Origin: Elusimicrobiota bacterium
GTDB lineage: Bacteria; Elusimicrobiota; Elusimicrobia; UBA1565; UBA9628
Assembly: GCA_016209035.1 (NCBI GenBank)
Contig: JACQWX010000035.1
Coordinates: forward strand, 1-64,000
Reading direction: 5' to 3'
Length of the DNA stretch: 64,000 nt
Position numbers and translations under genes: made by a program. Under the pieces are notes generated by a model, which did no database searches, was not told the DNA's origin, and saw only the letters and a list, made by a program, of their open reading frames with translations. Every line of letters starts with the position of its first letter. The first letter of the stretch is position 1. Below, in pieces: positions 46,292-57,118 of the stretch.

Positions 46292-48772
46292 ATGGGATTC
46301 CTAGGGAGAGCGCACGGCCGAGCCAGGCGCCATGCGACGGTCGCGGCGCTGGCGTTGGCGGCGAGCCTGGCCTTGGCCGCCGGCGTCCCGCTCCGCGCTG
46401 AAGGCGCTTCGGGGACGGTGAAGAGCAAGAAAGCCGCCTCCCTGGACGGCTGGGATTCGCTCAAGATGGAGGGGTCCGCCATCCTCGGCGAGCTCAAGCT
46501 GCAGAGCGGCGACTACTCCGGAGCGCGCGAGACCTTCGGCGAGTCCCTGGAGACCAGCGTGAACCTCCGGGACCCGTCGAGCCCGGTCATGGCGCTCGAT
46601 CTCTACCGCAGCGCGCTCCTGGCCGCCGGCCGGGGCGAGGTCGACGAGGCGCGAGGCCACCTTGAGATCCTCATCAACCGCTACCCCGACTCAGAATTCG
46701 CCGTCAAGGGCAGGCAGCTCCTGGCCCTCATCGACCGCGGGGACAAGGTCCGCATCGAAGGGGAGGAGCCGGTCGAACTCGAGCCCCTGGGCGCGCGGCC
46801 CGGCGCCAAGCTCTCCCGCATCCGAGCGAGCCTCCGGAAAGAGCTCTGGCGCGACGCCTTGGGCCAGACCCGGGGATTCCTGGCCGCCAGCCCGGACCAC
46901 GAGTTGGCGGGCGAGGCGCGCCTCTTGGAGGGCCTGCTCTACCTCAAAGTCCAGCCCGCCAAAGCCGCGCCGGTCCTCACGCGCGTGGCCCGGGGCGGTC
47001 CCTCGCACCTGCGCTCCCGCGCCGCCTACCTGCTCGGGTCCGCCGCGGTCTCCCTGCGCAACTGCTCCTGGTTGGCCGAGGACCTTCCCGACCCGTCCGG
47101 ACCTGTCCTTCGGACAGATACCCCCCGGCCGGACCGCTGGCAGCGGGCGCCGGACCGCTGGCAGCGGGCGCCGGACCGCTGGCAGCGGGCAGGCTCGGTG
47201 TGGGCCGCGGCCTGCGACGACTTAAGCGGCCGGCCCGAGTCGGCCGAAGTCAAGTACCGGTCCGTGGCGGAGTCCGCCGGGGAGACCCCGCTCAAAGCGT
47301 ATGCCCTGGCCGCTTTGGCTCAAGCGGCAGCCCGGCAGCAAGAATACGGCTCCGCCCTCATGCTCATGGACAAGGCCGTCTCCGAAGCCGACCGCCACGA
47401 TCTCGACGACGTGGCTGCGGTGGCCGCGCTCTCCCGCGGTCACCTGCTCTACAAGCTGCGCCGCTACCGGGAGGCGGCCTTGGCCTACGGGGCCTTTGCC
47501 GGCGCCTATCCCCAGGACCCGAACAGGACCCTGGCATTGTACCACCGGGCGCTTGCTCTCAAATGGGCGGGCGACAACCGCTCGGCCATCCAGGGATTCG
47601 AGAGCCTCATCGTCCGCTTCCCGGAAACGGTCTATGCCCCGGACGCCCGGCTGCAGCTCGGCCTCCTCTACGATGAGACGGGCCACTCCCAGAAGGCGGT
47701 CGAGAGCTACCGCCGGATGGCCGAGGGGGGCCTTGAGAACCGGAGGGAATCCCTCCTGCTCGAGGCCCAGCACCATTACAACCGCAAGCGCTACCTCTCC
47801 GCCATCCCGCTCTACTGGAAGTTCCTCGCGGAGTTCCCCGACGATCCCCGCCAGGCCGAGGTGGCGACGCTCCTGCTCACCTCTTACTGGGTGGGCTCCA
47901 AGGACGACCCAGGCTTCCTCAAGGCCGCGGAGATGTTCCCCGACCATCCCATCGTGGCGAACCTGCGCTGGAACCTCGCCGCCCAGGCCCACCGGCAGGG
48001 AGACTGCCGGAAGGCCGTGCCCAACCTCCAGCGGTTCGAAGCCGAATACCCTGATTCCCCCCGCATGGAGGAAGGCCTGATGCTCAAGGCCGAATGCCTC
48101 TACGAGCTCAAGGACTACCGCCTGGCGGCCGACGCTTTCACCGAGCTCATTCGGCGCTACCCCAGGAGCAAGCGCGTCCGCGACGCCCGGTTCAAGAAGG
48201 GCCTGGCCTTGCATGGGGCCGGGGACTTCTCGGCCAGCGCCGCCGCCATGAGGCTGGTCGGAGGCTCGGACTCGCTCGCCGCGGACGCCGCCTACAACGC
48301 CGCGCTCTCCGCCGTGAAGACCGGGGACAAGGCCGAAGCCCTCGCCTCGCTCGAGGGCTTCGTGAACGATTTCCCCAGGCATCCCCGCGCGGGCTGGGCC
48401 TTCTTCAAGCTGGGGGAGCTGCGGGAAGGAGCGGGCCGGCACGCGGCCGCGGCCTTGGCCTATGGCCAGGCCACCGAGAACAGGTCCCAAGCGCTCTTCA
48501 ACATGGGCCGCTGCTACGAGAGGATCAAGGATAGGCTTGAGGCCAAGAAGGCCTACGAGGCCCTGCTCAAGGCGCGGCCCGCCAACGACTCCCACCGGCT
48601 CAACGGCCTGGCCAGGCTGGGCCTGTTCTACGAGCTCGAAGGGAAGTTCAAGAAGGCCGCCCAGGTCTACGCCGACATCCTCAAGAACGCTCCCCAGGGC
48701 GACATCCTGGAGCTGGCGCGCAAGAGGCTGCTCGCGCTCACCAAGGACGGCTCGCTCACCACGACGCGCTGA
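46292..48772 (+). CDS. Exported tetratricopeptide-repeat protein
   Basis: 826 residues. A signal peptide (VAALALAASLALAAGVPLRAEG) after a basic start, then about a dozen TPR-like helix pairs: GDYSGARETFGESL, GEVDEARGHLEILINRYPDSEFA, YREAALAYGAFAGAYPQDP, NRSAIQGFESLIVRFPETVYAPDARLQLG, KDYRLAADAFTELIRRYPRSKRVRDARFKKG, KFKKAAQVYADILKNAPQGD. The repeats resemble YbgF/BamD-type periplasmic scaffolds with F/YP at the turn. It probably works with the preceding TonB protein at the envelope (69 bases apart). A 21-base tandem triplication inserts PDRWQRA three times at about residue 280. Confidence 0.85.
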   Translation: MGFLGRAHGRARRHATVAALALAASLALAAGVPLRAEGASGTVKSKKAASLDGWDSLKMEGSAILGELKLQSGDYSGARETFGESLETSVNLRDPSSPVMALDLYRSALLAAGRGEVDEARGHLEILINRYPDSEFAVKGRQLLALIDRGDKVRIEGEEPVELEPLGARPGAKLSRIRASLRKELWRDALGQTRGFLAASPDHELAGEARLLEGLLYLKVQPAKAAPVLTRVARGGPSHLRSRAAYLLGSAAVSLRNCSWLAEDLPDPSGPVLRTDTPRPDRWQRAPDRWQRAPDRWQRAGSVWAAACDDLSGRPESAEVKYRSVAESAGETPLKAYALAALAQAAARQQEYGSALMLMDKAVSEADRHDLDDVAAVAALSRGHLLYKLRRYREAALAYGAFAGAYPQDPNRTLALYHRALALKWAGDNRSAIQGFESLIVRFPETVYAPDARLQLGLLYDETGHSQKAVESYRRMAEGGLENRRESLLLEAQHHYNRKRYLSAIPLYWKFLAEFPDDPRQAEVATLLLTSYWVGSKDDPGFLKAAEMFPDHPIVANLRWNLAAQAHRQGDCRKAVPNLQRFEAEYPDSPRMEEGLMLKAECLYELKDYRLAADAFTELIRRYPRSKRVRDARFKKGLALHGAGDFSASAAAMRLVGGSDSLAADAAYNAALSAVKTGDKAEALASLEGFVNDFPRHPRAGWAFFKLGELREGAGRHAAAALAYGQATENRSQALFNMGRCYERIKDRLEAKKAYEALLKARPANDSHRLNGLARLGLFYELEGKFKKAAQVYADILKNAPQGDILELARKRLLALTKDGSLTTTR
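47129..47190 (+). repeat. 21-bp tandem repeat, three copies, inside the TPR gene
   Basis: Units at 47129-47149, 47150-47170 and 47171-47190 (last base differs). Each contains CCGCT-GGC-AGCGG, a small hairpin, and encodes PDRWQRA. In frame. Confidence 0.9.
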
Positions 48773-48808
48773 CAAGGTCAGCGCAATCGGACCTTCCGCG
48801 GGTGCTTG

Positions 48809-50419
48809 CTATTCGATGAGGTTCGCCTCCCTGAGCGGTTCGATTACGCCGTTCTGGAGCTTGCTCTTGTCGAAACCTTTCTCGGATTCGGCGCGGATGC
48901 TGACGTCTACTTTCCCGGCCATGTCTGCCAGGTTCGCAATCGCGTTCCATGCCGTGTAGAGATGGTCGCGGTCGGCGGTGAAGCTCACTTGAACGACTTT
49001 TTCCAGGGATGGCGGTGGTGTGGCGCCGGATATTGTTCCAGGCGGCGGCGTAGGCCCTGGCGGCGGTGTCGGACTTGGGAGCACAGGACCGGGGCCGGGC
49101 TGAGGCATAGCCTCGGCAGGAATCGCCTGGGGCAGCATCACAAAGCCGGATTCAAGGTCAACCTCGTCGTCTGAGATGGAGACCTCGAAGCGAACCTTGC
49201 TCCGGGCAACCTGATACTTGCCGGCGGCATCAAGCCCAGGCGCCGTGCCGGTGAAGTAGCCAAAATGGCCCTCCTTGACCCCCTCGGCAATCCCCCCGCG
49301 AATTGCGTCGTCGGACAGCAGCCGGGTGAACCCCAGAAAGGAGTAATAGCCGGCCACAATATCCACGCACTTCACGCCTGAAGCCGAGGGTGCGCCTTGA
49401 CCGAGTTTGAATGACTCGACGATTTTCGCCGGCTTGAGTATTGTGAAGACCCTCTTCTGAACCTGCGTGATCAATTCCATGGTGCGCTCATAGATCATCG
49501 CCTGATGCTTTTCGCTGATCGTCGTCTGAAGGGACCGCCCGCCGACCGCGACCTTCTCAATAGTAATGGCGCCCTGGTCGAGTTTGGGAAGCCAGACTTC
49601 CGGGTAGAGCTTCACGAACGCGGACTCGGCGGCGCCGGCGTGAGTGGCCTTGCGCTCCCGAAGTTCGTCGGTCTGCTCCTTGGTGAGGTTATGTTTCTTG
49701 GCCGCCTTGCCGACGCGATCAACCGCGATGTGATAGCGGACTTCGCGGCGCACACTCTCCGTTTGGTCCGTAGCTGGAATCGCCAGAGCCAAGCCGTTCC
49801 GGTATGTGCGGGGTTTGCTGCCGCACTTCTCAATAAACTCGCTCGCAAGGGCGTCCTTCTCTTTGGCCGACTTGTTGGCGAAGTCGAGGGGTAGATAGGC
49901 AATCTGGAAGCGGGGCTGTTCGTCGGGGATGTCGCCGGACGATCCGGGCCAGGCGATGGCGCCGTGGTGCCCGGCGAGCCGTTCCTCCAGCATGGTTTTT
50001 ATCTGGGCGGTGACCAAACTCTCATCCCGCGCGACCGCGTCCGCCTCAGTTTCGATGAGCAGGGTAACGTTCGGGTCCTGCTTGAAGCAGTAGCGTACAC
50101 CGTCGAAGTGGAGGTACTGTTGCGCCTTCTGAATTGTGAGCGGTTCTCCGGGGTACTGGCACAGGTCGGTTACGAACTTCGCCGCGTTGGCCCGCCCGAG
50201 GCTCTGCTTCTTGTTGTCCGGGCCATTCTCCGGCACAAACCGCGAGGCAGGCACCAGCGCGCCATAGACGGCTGCCCGGCAAGCGACCAGAGGCCGCCGC
50301 GCCCACCAGAGGTGCAGGGTCGAGATATGCCCCTTGCGGACGGACTTCTCCCGGCTGGCCTCGGCGGAGATGGCCTCGATGGGCAGGTAGTCTTCGATCA
50401 GGCGTTTGTCATCCGCCAT
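48809..50419 (-). CDS. DUF1156 methylase N-terminus joined to DUF499 ATPase C-terminus (deletion chimera)
   Basis: 536 residues from ATG 50419. Residues 1-90 ([39 protein letters not shown]... to [10 protein letters not shown]) are the start of DUF1156 adenine methylases (COG1743 type). After that the methylase core, including any NPPY and SAM motifs, is missing. From [22 protein letters not shown] on, the sequence matches the C-terminal half of DUF499 AAA+ proteins, including [11 protein letters not shown] and [28 protein letters not shown] Pro-rich linker and a small C-terminal domain end it. Both families are neighbours in multigene phage-defence islands. It overlaps the ATPase gene by 11 bases. 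Probably non-functional for methylation. Confidence 0.7.
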   Translation of the reverse strand: MADDKRLIEDYLPIEAISAEASREKSVRKGHISTLHLWWARRPLVACRAAVYGALVPASRFVPENGPDNKKQSLGRANAAKFVTDLCQYPGEPLTIQKAQQYLHFDGVRYCFKQDPNVTLLIETEADAVARDESLVTAQIKTMLEERLAGHHGAIAWPGSSGDIPDEQPRFQIAYLPLDFANKSAKEKDALASEFIEKCGSKPRTYRNGLALAIPATDQTESVRREVRYHIAVDRVGKAAKKHNLTKEQTDELRERKATHAGAAESAFVKLYPEVWLPKLDQGAITIEKVAVGGRSLQTTISEKHQAMIYERTMELITQVQKRVFTILKPAKIVESFKLGQGAPSASGVKCVDIVAGYYSFLGFTRLLSDDAIRGGIAEGVKEGHFGYFTGTAPGLDAAGKYQVARSKVRFEVSISDDEVDLESGFVMLPQAIPAEAMPQPGPGPVLPSPTPPPGPTPPPGTISGATPPPSLEKVVQVSFTADRDHLYTAWNAIANLADMAGKVDVSIRAESEKGFDKSKLQNGVIEPLREANLIE

Positions 50420-52136
50420 TGGCAAGACCTTGGTTCAGGATTGCGGCCATTGCGTCGAGTTTCTCAATGACCTCGGAATGGATTTCCTCCGCCTTCATCT
50501 GCGCCGCAATCTGGAAGTAGTCCTTTTTTGACAGCCGGCACTCAGCCCGCTCCAACAAGCCTGGCAGGATGGATTTGCCGGCCGGGGTGGAGATCAAGTA
50601 ATCGCTGTCCTTGAGCGGGTCCTTGAGAGCGGGCGGGGGAAAGTTCTCGTTCAGGAACTCCTCCGCCTGCTTCCGGCTGCCGATGGAAAACAGGGGCTCA
50701 GGTCCGGCTATAAACCGCAAGAGCGCTTCGGGATGAAGGATATAGTTTTCGATCTCGTAGCGCCGCCACCGCAAGAGCGCAAGGTTGTCCGCGGCAATCT
50801 CGTGGTCGGGTAGGTTCCGGTTGTCTCCGTCCAACAGTAGAACACCCTTTACCGCGGGTGAAATGGCCTTGAGGCCGAAGAAATGCGCTTTTGCTTCACG
50901 GGCATCTCGTCCATGAATCGGGCAGACAAAGGGGGAGGCCGCAAACCGCGCGAAGGGGTGATTGAGAATGCGGGCGAACTCCGCGAGGATTTTAAAATCG
51001 GCCTCGTCTTCGACGTAGAGAATGTGCTGGCCGTTCTCCGCGGCCAGGATATCCAGAGAGGAGAGCCGCTTTAGCGCCTCCCGGACCTGGTCGCGGTCGG
51101 TTTCGATGGCCAGACGATGCGGGCTGCCGTAGAAAGAGAGAATTTGCTCCGGCCCTGTATCCTCCAGGAGAATCTCCGAGTGCGTGGAGATCAGAAGCTG
51201 GCAGGCCCGCTTGCGGGCGACGGCGCGCAGAAGGTCGTACACCTGGCGTTGCAGGATCACGTGGAGATGAGCGTCCGGCTCGTCGAGCAGCAGCACGGAG
51301 GCGGACCGCGTATAGAAAAAGCCAAGCAATGTCAGGACCTGATGAAAACCGCTGCCTGCAGAGGCAATGTCGAAGGCCGTCTTTGTCTCGCCGTGAGTGT
51401 ATTCGACCCGGATGAATGGGTCGGCTGCTTCCGCATACTGAGGTTCCTTGATTTGATACCTGAAAAGGCCGAAGATATCCTCGGTCAAGGCACGCCAGTG
51501 GCCGGTCTTCTCCTTCTGGTCCGTGCGATAGACCTCAAGAAGAAGGTTGCGCAGTATGTCTCCCGGCTTTCCCTGCCCAACGAGACGATTCTGAAACCCT
51601 AGTTGGAGTCCGGTCTCTTCCGCGCCGATGCCCGAGAAGGGCGGCACATGGACGATTTTGATATCGCGGGCCGCCGCGGGAACATCGCTGATGATGTTGC
51701 CTGCATCATCCGCCAATTTGACGTAAATCTGCTCTTTGTTCGTGTAGCGCAAAGTCACGCTTAGGCGCCAGTCGTCTTTCCCCGGATTCTTTCCATAGAG
51801 CGTGATGGCCGCCAATTTCGGTTGACCGGCCGCCGCCCCATCTTTCTCTCCTTGACTGTAAGCCGTATCACGATCAAACCACAGCAGGTTCATCTCGCGT
51901 AAAGGAATGGCTGTGAAATCACCGCGGGAAATGGGAACGCCGGTTCTCTGCTTGGCTTTGGACGACTCCGCGTGCTCCGCCATCCATCGCTGCAACGCGA
52001 GATTCCAGACCGCTACAGCTTGCAGCAACGTCGTCTTGCCGGAGTTGTTCGGACCAGCCAGGACCACGTCATCGTTTACATCAAACGATTGCGACTGAAA
52101 CCGTTTGAAGCCATCGAGTGTGATCTTTGTGATCAT
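50409..52136 (-). CDS. OLD-like AAA ATPase
   Basis: 575 residues. SMC/RecF-type ATPase: N-terminal strand [13 protein letters not shown], Walker [15 protein letters not shown] near residue 30, signature region [16 protein letters not shown], Walker [20 protein letters not shown] near 285, H-loop [11 protein letters not shown]. The C-terminal part begins [17 protein letters not shown] and [10 protein letters not shown], a Toprim-like pattern with acidic residues as in OLD nucleases. Overlap of four bases with the helicase upstream. In defence islands such proteins act as nucleases or sensors. The gene looks intact, unlike both neighbours. Confidence 0.82.
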   Translation of the reverse strand: MITKITLDGFKRFQSQSFDVNDDVVLAGPNNSGKTTLLQAVAVWNLALQRWMAEHAESSKAKQRTGVPISRGDFTAIPLREMNLLWFDRDTAYSQGEKDGAAAGQPKLAAITLYGKNPGKDDWRLSVTLRYTNKEQIYVKLADDAGNIISDVPAAARDIKIVHVPPFSGIGAEETGLQLGFQNRLVGQGKPGDILRNLLLEVYRTDQKEKTGHWRALTEDIFGLFRYQIKEPQYAEAADPFIRVEYTHGETKTAFDIASAGSGFHQVLTLLGFFYTRSASVLLLDEPDAHLHVILQRQVYDLLRAVARKRACQLLISTHSEILLEDTGPEQILSFYGSPHRLAIETDRDQVREALKRLSSLDILAAENGQHILYVEDEADFKILAEFARILNHPFARFAASPFVCPIHGRDAREAKAHFFGLKAISPAVKGVLLLDGDNRNLPDHEIAADNLALLRWRRYEIENYILHPEALLRFIAGPEPLFSIGSRKQAEEFLNENFPPPALKDPLKDSDYLISTPAGKSILPGLLERAECRLSKKDYFQIAAQMKAEEIHSEVIEKLDAMAAILNQGLANGG

Positions 52137-55100
52137 GTTTCTCCTGTTGCTCGTGCGGCGACAGACTGTATCGCATCCGCCGGTATGTCATAGAACCTCG
52201 CCGACACGACCGGCTTGGCCGCGTGTTCGAGATGTTTGGCCGGATTCTGGATCATGACCGGCAGTGGATCGGGATTGTTCAGGGGGTTCCAGACCACGTA
52301 GAGCCAGAAGGAATCGCCGAGTTGCTGGGCCTTGTACCATTCGTTGGTGGTCAGGCGGATGGGTTGGCCTTTCTTGCGGCCCTTGACCTCGATGCGGCGG
52401 ACGCCGGCGATTGGATCGCGATAGCCGGTCTGCGGGTCGGCGGGGCCGAGGCTGCGGACATCGAAGCCGATCTTCTTGTGGCCGACCTTTTCGGTCTCCC
52501 ACCCTCGCCCGGTTTCGTGGGCGATGACGACGTCCTCGGCGGCAAGCTCGCTCCGGCGTTTGGCGTCTGGATCGAGGTCGTCGAAAAGGTCGGGGGGAAC
52601 CGGCCTCTCCATCTGGGTCGCGGGGAGAACGACGGCGGTAGCTAGATAGCGCAATGGACCGTGCCGGGCGACTTCCAGGCGTTTGAGCCCGTCAAGCCGT
52701 TCCTGCCGGGTGCGCTGGAGGTCGGCCAGGTCGTGCTCGGCGCGCTGGCGCGTCAGGGCGATCTCGGATGCGGCGGCCTCGCGGGCGCGCAAGGACATGA
52801 CGCGGTTCTGCGCGGCATGGATGCGGGCCGTGAAGGACTTTTCGAGGTAGTCCCGGCAGACTTCCCGGCGGTCCTGCTGATAGGTGGCTTTCAGGAAGTC
52901 CGCGGCGGGGCCGGAGTCGAACCGGCGCACGGCGGCCGGCGGGGATGGATGGACCGGGAGGTCCAGCAACACGTCGGCGGGAATGATGGAGAACCTCTCC
53001 GGCGGGTCGCCGGCGGTCTCTTCGCGCACGGCGACCAGTTCGCCGTAGAGGGATTGCGGCACGCCCTTGGTGTTCTGGCCGCGGATGGAGATTTCAAAGA
53101 AGTGCAGGAGATACGGGGCCAAGGCTTCGGCCTCGACGAAAAAGGCCGTAGCGCCGGAGAGCGGCGCAAGACGCTCGTTTAGTTTCTCATCAATGGCGGA
53201 GTAAAGCGGGTGGCCGGGACCGAGCAAGACGGCGTCCACGTGTTGGTCCTGCTCCAGGTGGCCCTTGTGGAACGTGATCTTCCGGTAGGAGGGTTCCGGT
53301 TTGCCCAGGTTTTGAACGGTCTTCAGTCGTTCGGAGCGCAAGTCGGCGAGGACGTGCTCCACTCGCCAAAGGCCGTCCGCGCGAGATTCCACTTTGAGCC
53401 CGATCTCCCGGGATGCCTTGACGAATTGGTCTTCGACATAACGCGGCATCAGGCGGCGTTCCTCGGCCTCCACGTTGTCCTTCTGGAAGCCGGAAAAGTC
53501 CACGTTCGTGCGGGCCAGGGCGATGCCGGTGGCGACCTCGTAGCGCATCAGCCGGGACGGGTCCACTTTCTCGATGAGGTCGAGGTATTCGTCCAGGCGG
53601 CGCGGGTCATGGGCGGCTTCGCGCAGCATTTCGGGGAGGTTTATGTCGTTGAGGGACAGTACCTCGCCGATAACATCGAAGACGCGATCGGCGAGAACGG
53701 CGCGCATCTGGTCGAGCTTCTTCAGAAGCCGTTGAAGGATACGGCCCTCGATGATGGGCTGGCCGTCCTCGGATTCGGCGGAGACGAAGTTGAAGGCGCG
53801 GCACTCGCGGGTCTGCCCGATACGGTGGATGCGGCCCAGCCGCTGTTCCAAGCGGGTCGGGTTCCACGGCAGGTCGTAATTGACCATCAGGTGGCAGAAT
53901 TGGAGGTTGATCCCTTCGCCGGCGGCTTCGGTGGCGACGCAGACCTGCCGGGAGACGCGGAAGTCCTCCTGGGCGCGTTTGCGCTCATGCGGGTTCATGC
54001 CGCCGTGTATTTCGCACGTGGAATAGCCCCACTTGTCGAGGTGTTCGCGCAAGTGGGTCATCGTGTCGCGGTGCTCCGTGAAGATCAGGAGCTTGCCGCG
54101 GCCGTCCTTGAGTTCGTGGAACTCGGCCTTCCTCAGGCACTCCTGAAGCGCGGCGAGCTTCGAGTCTGCCTCCGGGCCTTTGTCCTTCAGGCGCTTTGAG
54201 GCGGCGAAGCGCCCAGGGGCAATCCGGGCCGAGCCGGAGAATGTCGCGGCGAATCTCGCCGGCCTTGTCCGCCAGCCGATGCGGCTCCGGGAAAAGGTCG
54301 GGGTCCAGCAGGCGGACGAAGTGCGCGAACCGGTCGTCGTCGCCGTGGTGGGGCGTCGCGGTCAAAAGGACCACATGGTCGGCCTGGGCGGTTAGTTTCT
54401 CGGCGAGTTGATAGCGATTGGTTTTTTCGGCCTCGTCCCCGCGTGAGGAGGATCGCTTCGTGTAGGCGCTGCACTTGTGGGCCTCGTCAATGATGACGAG
54501 GTCCCACCGCTGCTGCCAGACACGCTCCCTCACGTCCTCTTGCTTGGCGTAGTCCATTGAAGCCACAACTTGGTTGCTGCGTTGCCAGGGGTTGGTCAAC
54601 TGCTGTTGGTCCACGGCCGAAAAGATGATGTCGAAGGATTCGCCGAACCATCGGAGCATTTCGTCCTGCCATTGGATGGTCAGCGGTGAAGGGCAGAGGA
54701 TGAGGACGCGTTCAACGGCTTCCCTGAGTCTCAGTTCCTTGATGAGCAACCCGGCCATGATCGTCTTGCCTGCGCCGGGGTCGTCCGCAAGCAGGAAGCG
54801 CAGGCGGGGTTGCGGCAACATCTTGAGATAGACCGCTTCGATCTGATGGGGCAACGTCCGAATTCCTGAAAGGCTGACGGCGAAATGGGGATCGTGCGCG
54901 TAGGCCAGGCGGATGCGGGTTGACTCGATCAACAGGCGGACTTGCTCTGCGTCGGCTGGTTTGGTCGTTATTGTGTCGTTGTCGTTGCCGCCGATGAGTA
55001 TCTGGGCTTCATCCTCGGAGATCGCCGTTTCGTCGAGGGATCCGTCGGCCAAGCGCACGCGGCATTCAAAGCCGTGCCCGATAGGGCGAACGCCTTCCAA

Positions 55101-55196
55101 CACTACGGGGGCAGGAAAATGACCCGGCAGGCCGATCCGTTTGCCGATGGGGAATCTGCCGCTCTCTCCACTCATCTTGTCTCTATTGATTGACAC
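52133..55196 (-). pseudogene. SNF2-type helicase with DUF3883-like C-terminus, internal deletion and frameshift
   Basis: The N-terminal part (55196 to about 54200) has Walker A ADDPGAGKTIMAGLLI, VIIDEAHKCS, LLTATPHHGDDDRFAHFVRLLDP and stays in frame to CPWALRRLK. There the family should continue for roughly 150-200 residues, but the sense moves to another frame, LKDKGPEADSKLAALQECLRKAEFHELKDGRGKLLIFTEHRDTMTHL, which runs on to 52133 with AAGEGINLQFCH, NPTRLEQRLGRIHRIGQ and a C-terminal DUF3883-like part (VKGRKKGQPIRLTTNEWYKAQQLGDSFWLYVV). So a block with a length not divisible by three has been lost. A truncated C-terminal product from ATG 54061 is possible. Confidence 0.75.
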
Positions 55197-55384
55197 GTAT
55201 CAAACGTTCGAACCCGAGCTCAGGTTCGCAATTGATTGCCCAACGTTTTCCGAAAAACCAAGTAGGAAATTTTAGCATGATTTCTACCGCAGGGAACGGA
55301 TAGCGAAGGGATTGTCCGATGGATGGGAGCCGTCGAATGCGACCAGGGATCCTCCACACTTTTCATATAATCCAGGGACTGACC

Positions 55385-55510
55385 ATGAATCCCCTGCTCA
55401 ACCTGCTCGGTGCCGTCACTGTCACCGTCATCATCGCCATGGGATGGGCCTCGCCTGCCTGGCCCGGCACCGCAGCCGCGCTTGCCGCGTTCATCTTGAT
55501 GGGGAGGTGA
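55385..55510 (+). CDS. 41-residue membrane peptide upstream of the DASS transporter
   Basis: The ATG at 55385 begins MNPLLNLLGAVTVTVIIAMGWASPAWPGTAAALAAFILMGR, given in parts: two hydrophobic segments (about 4-20 and 27-39) separated by a short Trp/Pro turn. Three bases separate its stop from the transporter start, and TATAAT at 55366-55371 precedes it, so it is the first gene of the operon. Small hydrophobic proteins of this kind can be accessory subunits. No homologue is recognised. Confidence 0.5.
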   Translation: MNPLLNLLGAVTVTVIIAMGWASPAWPGTAAALAAFILMGR

Positions 55511-55513
55511 CAC

Positions 55514-56893
55514 ATGACTAGCTGGCGCCATCCAATGATCGGGCCCGTGCTCGGGGCCTGCGTCTGGCTGGCCATCGGGTCCTGCGGCCTGTCTCCTGAG
55601 GCCAGGAAGCTGGCCGCCGTCATGGCCTGCGTCGTGTCCTGGTGGGTGGCGGAGTCCATGCCCCTGGCCGTGTCCGCCCTTCTGGCGAGCTGCGCAACCG
55701 TCGTGCTCGGGATCGCCCCGGCCAAGAAGGTGTTCGCGGCCTACGGCGACCCCGTCATCATGCTGTTCCTCGGGTCTTTCTGGCTGGCCGAAGCCATGAG
55801 CGTCCACGGCTTGGACCGGCGCATCGCCGTGCGCCTGCTCTCCTTGCCGGCCTTGAGCCGGAGCCCCCGCACCTTGATCGCGGGGCTCGGGTGCGTGGCC
55901 GCGGCCATCTCAGCCTGGGTCTCCAACACGGCCACCACCGCCATGCTCCTGCCCGTGGCCTTGGGGATGCTCTCAGCCATCCCGGCCGCCTCCCGTGACT
56001 CCGAGTTCGAGAGCAGGCTCCTGCTGATGCTCGCTTTCTCGGCCTCGGTCGGCGGGCTGGCCACGCCGGTGGGCACCCCGCCCAACCTCATCGGCATGGG
56101 GATGCTGGACCGTCTCGCCGGGGTGCGCTTGAGCTTCCTCGGCTGGATGAAGATGGGCATCCCGCTGGCCTTGGCCTCGCTGGCTTTCGCGGGCCTGCTC
56201 TTGTGCCGCGGCGTCAAGACGCCCGCGGGCTGGGACGGCCTGCGGCGCTACCTGGAGGAGGTTGGGCGCGAGCTCGGGCCATGGTCCCGCGGAGAGAAGA
56301 ACACCCTGCTGGCCCTGGGCCTGGCCGTGTGCCTATGGCTCTTCGCCGGCGAGGCCGTGCCCGAAGGGGTCGCGGCTCTCCTGGCCGCGAGCCTCCTTTT
56401 CCTGCTGAAGGACGAAGCGGACCTGCCCACCCTCACCTGGGAGGCCGCCTGCCGCATCGACTGGGGAGTGCTCCTCCTCTTCGGCGGCGGCATGAGCCTG
56501 GGACAACTCCTCTTCGAGACCGGGCTCGCCGACGCCCTGGGCCGGGGCCTCACCGCCTTCCTGGGCGTGCGGTCCTCCTTCGGGACCGCGGGCGTCTCAG
56601 GAGGCCTGGCCCTGGTCACGAGCGAGCTGTCCTCCAACACGGCCTCGGCCAATGTCGCGGTCCCCACGGCCCTGGCCCTGGCCAAGGCGACGGCCGTCGA
56701 TCCCGCCTACCCGGCCCTGGCAGCGACCCTGTGCGCGAGCTTCGGCTTCCTCCTGCCGGTCTCGACGCCGCCCAACACCCTCGTCTACGGCACGGGCAAG
56801 GTCGCCTTGAAGGACATGATGCGCTTCGGCCTAGCGCTGGACGTCTTCGGCTTCTTCCTGGTCTGGCTTGGGTTGGGTCTCCTGGGAAGATGA
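55514..56893 (+). CDS. DASS-family anion/sodium symporter (SLC13 type)
   Basis: 459 residues, about eleven hydrophobic segments. The duplicated substrate and sodium motif is complete: WVSNTATTAMLLPVALG near residue 138 and TSELSSNTASANVAVPTALA near 375, each with SNT. VGTPPNLIGMG and VSTPPNTLVYGTGKV are the second elements of the repeats. Known members import di- and tricarboxylates or sulfate with sodium. The neighbouring genes give no further clue. The start ATG lies three bases after the small membrane peptide gene. Confidence 0.9.
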   Translation: MTSWRHPMIGPVLGACVWLAIGSCGLSPEARKLAAVMACVVSWWVAESMPLAVSALLASCATVVLGIAPAKKVFAAYGDPVIMLFLGSFWLAEAMSVHGLDRRIAVRLLSLPALSRSPRTLIAGLGCVAAAISAWVSNTATTAMLLPVALGMLSAIPAASRDSEFESRLLLMLAFSASVGGLATPVGTPPNLIGMGMLDRLAGVRLSFLGWMKMGIPLALASLAFAGLLLCRGVKTPAGWDGLRRYLEEVGRELGPWSRGEKNTLLALGLAVCLWLFAGEAVPEGVAALLAASLLFLLKDEADLPTLTWEAACRIDWGVLLLFGGGMSLGQLLFETGLADALGRGLTAFLGVRSSFGTAGVSGGLALVTSELSSNTASANVAVPTALALAKATAVDPAYPALAATLCASFGFLLPVSTPPNTLVYGTGKVALKDMMRFGLALDVFGFFLVWLGLGLLGR

Positions 56894-56929
56894 GAAGGCG
56901 GACAGGAAGGAAGAGGCGCAAGCAGCCAC

Positions 56930-57118
56930 GCATGCACTGCCCAGGGGCGGGAGCCCACTTGCCGTAACGCTCCATGATCGATCTGTCCAGGTCCAGAGTC
57001 TCGACAGGAGTTTAGCGATGCTCGTTTGGGAAGCATGCCGAGGGGGCCTGCAAGTCCGTGTCGAGGTGGCATGTTAAAACAAACGCGCTGTATCTCGTCG
57101 ATGACGACCCAGCGGTCT
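56930..57118 (-). pseudogene. Remnant of a DUF4143-type AAA ATPase
   Basis: On the minus strand GELGPKDRWVVIDEIQRV just after the nitrogenase-like gene stop is the Walker B region of ATPases with a C-terminal DUF4143 domain; further on, another frame gives TLDLDRSIMERYGKWAPAPG, the region after the Walker B in the same family. Only these two shreds remain in about 190 bases. No intact gene lies between 56894 and 57118. Confidence 0.45.
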
